Of a DNA stretch of 9,038 nt, positions 7,243 to 9,038 are shown piece after piece (the stretch's first letter is position 1; every line of letters starts with the position of its first letter). The notes below the pieces were generated by a model. That model was not told where the DNA came from. It worked only from the letters and a program-made list of their open reading frames with translations, and searched no databases. The stretch is from JBBITW01 sp037440525 (GTDB taxonomy: Bacteria > Desulfobacterota > BSN033 > UBA1163). Position numbers and translations under genes: made by a program. The DNA is taken from NCBI GenBank assembly GCA_037440525.1, contig JBBITW010000143.1:1-9038 (forward strand), written 5' to 3'.

Positions 7243-7492
7243 CCCAAAGTGAGCGATTCTCAATATCAATAGTAATTGCGAGGCAAAGACGAAGCAATAT
7301 TTATCAATTTGTCATTTCGAGCGAAGCGAGGAATCTTTAAGATTGCCACGCCCTTCGGGCTCGCAACGACTTCGTCGGATTGCCACGCACTCCTGCATTA
7401 AATGCGGGATGCTCGCAATGACTAATAATTATCCGCCCAAAGTGGATCCGCCTTCGGCGGAAAGGCTTTTTATAGAATATCGCTCAATTTAG
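7243..7492. mobile_element. MITE-like non-autonomous element, copy 2 (longer)
   Basis: The element has the same ends and orientation as copy 1. The left end CCAAAGTGAGCGATT (7244-7258) differs from copy 1 at 2 of 15 positions, and the right end TATCGCTCAATTTAG (7478-7492) at 1. Identical hexamers TTTCTA flank it at 7237-7242 and 7493-7498, a target duplication different from that of copy 1. Internal palindromes follow the same order: an AATTGC/GAAGCAAT-type module, the ATTTC..GAGGAAT module (about 7314-7334), GATTGCCACG..CGCAACGAC (7341-7370), an extra module (7371-7422), then CCGCCTTCGGCGG (7448-7460). It has no coding capacity; a short open frame reading into it from the larA antisense strand is not credible as a gene. 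It fills most of the space between divergent larA and the second dehydrogenase and could affect the promoters of both. Confidence 0.7.
7371..7422. repeat. Extra palindromic module inside MITE-like copy 2
   Basis: This 52-base segment has no counterpart in copy 1. It repeats the GATTGCCACGC...CTCGCAATGAC arms of the preceding module around a different core, CCTGCATT/AATGCGGG, which forms its own hairpin. It therefore looks like a second arm-pair unit inserted next to, or duplicated from, the first, with the loop replaced. Confidence 0.65.
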
Positions 7493-7587
7493 TTTCTAAT
7501 AAGAATTACACAATTCGGTCTTTGATTCAAGGTATAAACTAAAACATAAAAGAGATTTTTTCAATCAGTCCAATTCACTATATATTA

Positions 7588-7616
7588 TTGCCATCTGGAG
7601 TAAAATTTGCTAATAT
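7588..7616 (+). promoter_or_regulatory. Candidate promoter for the second zinc dehydrogenase
   Basis: TTGCCA (7588-7593, 5 of 6 to the -35 consensus) and TAATAT (7611-7616, 4 of 6 to the -10) are separated by 17 bases. The start point would be near 7622, giving a leader of about 80 bases before ATG 7701. The rest of 7493-7700 is AT-rich with no gene or clear hairpin, so chance matches are possible. Confidence 0.35.
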
Positions 7617-7700
7617 TTATAAAAAAAATTTCCTTTGATTAAAAATATTTAGGGATGAAATAAGCCTTTTTGAATTAACTCTATAAAGAAAGGAGATAAT

Positions 7701-8813
7701 ATGACTGAGATTGGAAAAAGGTGTAAAGCAGCGGTTTTAGAGGAATATAATAAACCTCTAAAAATTCTCGAATGGCCAGTCCCAGAAATTGAACCAGGGG
7801 GTATATTAGTGAAGATTGAAATGGCTGGTATTTGTGGAACAGATGTTCATCAATGGCGAGGTAATTTAGGATTTAAAGCACCTTTACCAAATATTCCAGG
7901 TCATGAGACAATTGGAAGGATTGTAAAAATGGGTGGAGATAAGTTTCTTGATTGTTCTGGTCAACCTCTTGAGATAGGGGACCGAATTATGTGGGCACAC
8001 CTTTCCTGCGGTAAGTGTTTCTGGTGTAAAATTGCCAATCAGCCAAATTTATGTAAAAACAGGATTTATTATGGTATTCGTAACTCTAATACATTCCCTT
8101 ACCTTACCGGTGGGTTTTCAGAATATGAGTATCTCCTTCCAGGAACAGAAATAGTTAAACTTCCCCAGGATCTCAAAAATGAAGAGATAATCGGCGTGAG
8201 TTGTGCCTTTAGAACTGTAGTATCTGCTTTTGAAAGACTAAAAGGTGTTGGTCTCCAGGAGACCGTTGTTATACAGGGTTCAGGACCTATTGGTCTATAT
8301 TCTACATTATTAGCCACGGAAGGTGGAGCTGGAAAGGTTATTGTTATTGGTGCACCCAAAAATCGATTAGAACTCGCAAAGAGATGGGGAGCAGATTATG
8401 TCATAAACATTGAAGAAATCCCCGATGCTTCAAAAAGGCTGAATGAAATACTTGATCTTACAGAAGGCAGGGGAGCAGATGTTGTAATAGAAGCATCTGG
8501 CGGGACTACAGCCTTCAGAGAAGGATTAGAGATGGTTCGCAGAGGAGGAAGGTATCTTGTCATCGGTCAGGGCTCATTAGAAATGACATCTTTGATTGTT
8601 CCTGGAAGGGTATCAATAAATCACCTTGAGATCATTGGAAACTGTTCTGGAGTTATAGGTCACTACCACAAGGCAATCCGTTTTATCCATGAGAAGAGGG
8701 ATAAATACAGGTTCGCTGATATTGTCACCAACAAATATAGTCTTGCAGAGATCAATGATGCGCTAATCTCTATGGAGTCAGGAAAAGAGATCAAACCCGT
8801 TATTATTCCTTAG
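7701..8813 (+). CDS. Zinc-dependent medium-chain (MDR) alcohol dehydrogenase, paralogue 2
   Basis: A complete 370-residue paralogue of the dehydrogenase at 4807, collinear with it and with all metal ligands kept: Cys45 and His68-Glu69 plus probable Cys168 for the catalytic zinc, and Cys103, Cys106, Cys109 and Cys118 for the structural zinc. The nucleotide loop is GSGPIG (193-198). The second Rossmann strand ends VIGAPKNR, again without the acidic residue typical of NAD-specific enzymes. Differences cluster at residues 53-60 (RGNLGFKA against HGKTTMKP), in the 79-91 loop and around 290-320, regions that line or border the substrate side in this fold, so the two may prefer different substrates or stereoisomers (inference). 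AAAGGAG lies 5 bases before the ATG. The gene is divergent from larA, stands alone, and ends at a hairpin terminator shared with the facing tRNA gene. Confidence 0.93.
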   Translation: MTEIGKRCKAAVLEEYNKPLKILEWPVPEIEPGGILVKIEMAGICGTDVHQWRGNLGFKAPLPNIPGHETIGRIVKMGGDKFLDCSGQPLEIGDRIMWAHLSCGKCFWCKIANQPNLCKNRIYYGIRNSNTFPYLTGGFSEYEYLLPGTEIVKLPQDLKNEEIIGVSCAFRTVVSAFERLKGVGLQETVVIQGSGPIGLYSTLLATEGGAGKVIVIGAPKNRLELAKRWGADYVINIEEIPDASKRLNEILDLTEGRGADVVIEASGGTTAFREGLEMVRRGGRYLVIGQGSLEMTSLIVPGRVSINHLEIIGNCSGVIGHYHKAIRFIHEKRDKYRFADIVTNKYSLAEINDALISMESGKEIKPVIIP

Positions 8814-8850
8814 AACTGAATTTTTTAAAAAATTATATCAATCATTAAAT

Positions 8851-8882
8851 AAAAAAAGAGGGTTTCAAAAGAAACCCTCTTT
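8851..8882. terminator. Bidirectional intrinsic terminator
   Basis: A perfect 12-bp stem (8855-8866 with 8871-8882) closes an AAAA loop. On the minus strand it is followed by a run of Ts complementary to 8851-8857, so it serves the tRNA-Leu gene well. On the plus strand only the short CTCTTT end provides Us, so termination of the dehydrogenase transcript is likely but weaker. Confidence 0.85.
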
Positions 8883-8897
8883 CATATAAAAATTACT

Positions 8898-8985
8898 TGG
8901 TGCCTAGGGCCGGAGTTGAACCGGCACCCGCCAGAGGCGGGAGGGATTTTAAGTCCCTTGCGTCTACCAATTCCGCCACCCAGGC
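8898..8985 (-). tRNA. tRNA-Leu (anticodon UAA)
   Basis: Read on the minus strand this folds as a complete 88-base class II tRNA including an encoded CCA. The acceptor stem is GCCTGGG with CCTAGGC (one G-T pair), the discriminator is A, and the D-arm carries GGTAGACGC. The anticodon stem AGGGA/TCCCT encloses CTTAAAA, with anticodon TAA at 8951-8949. A long variable arm, CCCGCC/GGCGGG, follows, then a T-loop with GGTTCAACTCC. The long variable arm, A73 and the anticodon together identify leucine. It decodes UUA and, by wobble, UUG. A strong terminator follows its 3' end. No copy of its 3' end is seen elsewhere in the window, so there is no sign of an integrated element here. Confidence 0.97.
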
Positions 8986-9011
8986 AATTATCAAAACCCC
9001 TACATAAAATA

Positions 9012-9038
9012 TTATTATAATTTTTAATCCCCTTTGTC
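9012..9038 (-). promoter_or_regulatory. Candidate promoter of the tRNA-Leu gene
   Basis: On the minus strand TATAAT (9019-9014) lies 28 bases upstream of the tRNA 5' end, overlapping TAATAA (9017-9012). GACA at 9038-9035, at the window edge, could be the end of a TTGACA -35 box at 17 bases from TAATAA or 15 from TATAAT. The first two bases of that box are outside the window. Confidence 0.4.

Noticed and set aside
7041..7340. A 99-codon open frame on the plus strand running from larA antisense into the element
   Set aside because: Its first part is antisense to larA and its end is translated palindromic repeat, a common source of false proteins.
4570..7492. The two dehydrogenases with upstream elements as one duplicated segment
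   Set aside because: The distance from element to gene differs (56 against 208 bases), the intervening sequence is not similar, and the flanking hexamers differ. Independent insertions next to older paralogues fit better.
8898..8985. tRNA-Leu as an integration site of a mobile island
   Set aside because: No direct repeat of the tRNA 3' end and no integrase gene is found in the window.

Overview
The window is AT-rich bacterial DNA. It contains a run of 28 Ns inside a gene, which points to a draft or metagenome-assembled scaffold. Its contents are a TRAP carboxylate transporter, a LarA-type nickel hydroxyacid racemase/epimerase, an old-yellow-enzyme-like flavoprotein, zinc dehydrogenases and interspersed palindromic repeats. 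These fit an anaerobic or syntrophic bacterium, possibly Desulfobacterota or a relative, but nothing here fixes the taxon.

Layout from left to right. At 1-540 (+) is the C-terminal end of an FAD/NAD(P) oxidoreductase, cut by the window edge. At 543-1313 (-) is a complete SDR dehydrogenase, convergent with the first gene and driven by a good sigma70-type promoter. At 1556-4512 (+) is a complete TRAP transporter, dctP-dctQ-dctM, with an intrinsic terminator between the binding-protein gene and the membrane genes. At 4570-4750 is a MITE-like element made of stacked palindromes. At 4807-5931 (+) is a zinc-dependent MDR dehydrogenase. Convergent with it at 5934-7210 (-) is a larA-like gene interrupted by the N run. 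A second, longer copy of the MITE-like element is at 7243-7492. A second MDR dehydrogenase, about 60% identical to the first by eye, is at 7701-8813 (+). The window ends with a bidirectional terminator and a tRNA-Leu(UAA) on the minus strand.

How the genes may work together (inference). The TRAP system would import an organic acid. The LarA homologue would invert the configuration at its alpha-hydroxy carbon. The two zinc dehydrogenases and the SDR would oxidise hydroxyl groups or reduce ketones, possibly each on a different stereoisomer or step. The substrate cannot be read from the sequence. The larB/C/E genes for the nickel-pincer cofactor of LarA are not in this window.

The most unusual content is the pair of short elements at 4570-4750 and 7243-7492. 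They share terminal inverted repeats and an internal series of palindromes. Each is flanked by its own 6-bp direct repeat, TAAAAT and TTTCTA respectively, which is the signature of two independent transposition events. No transposase is present.
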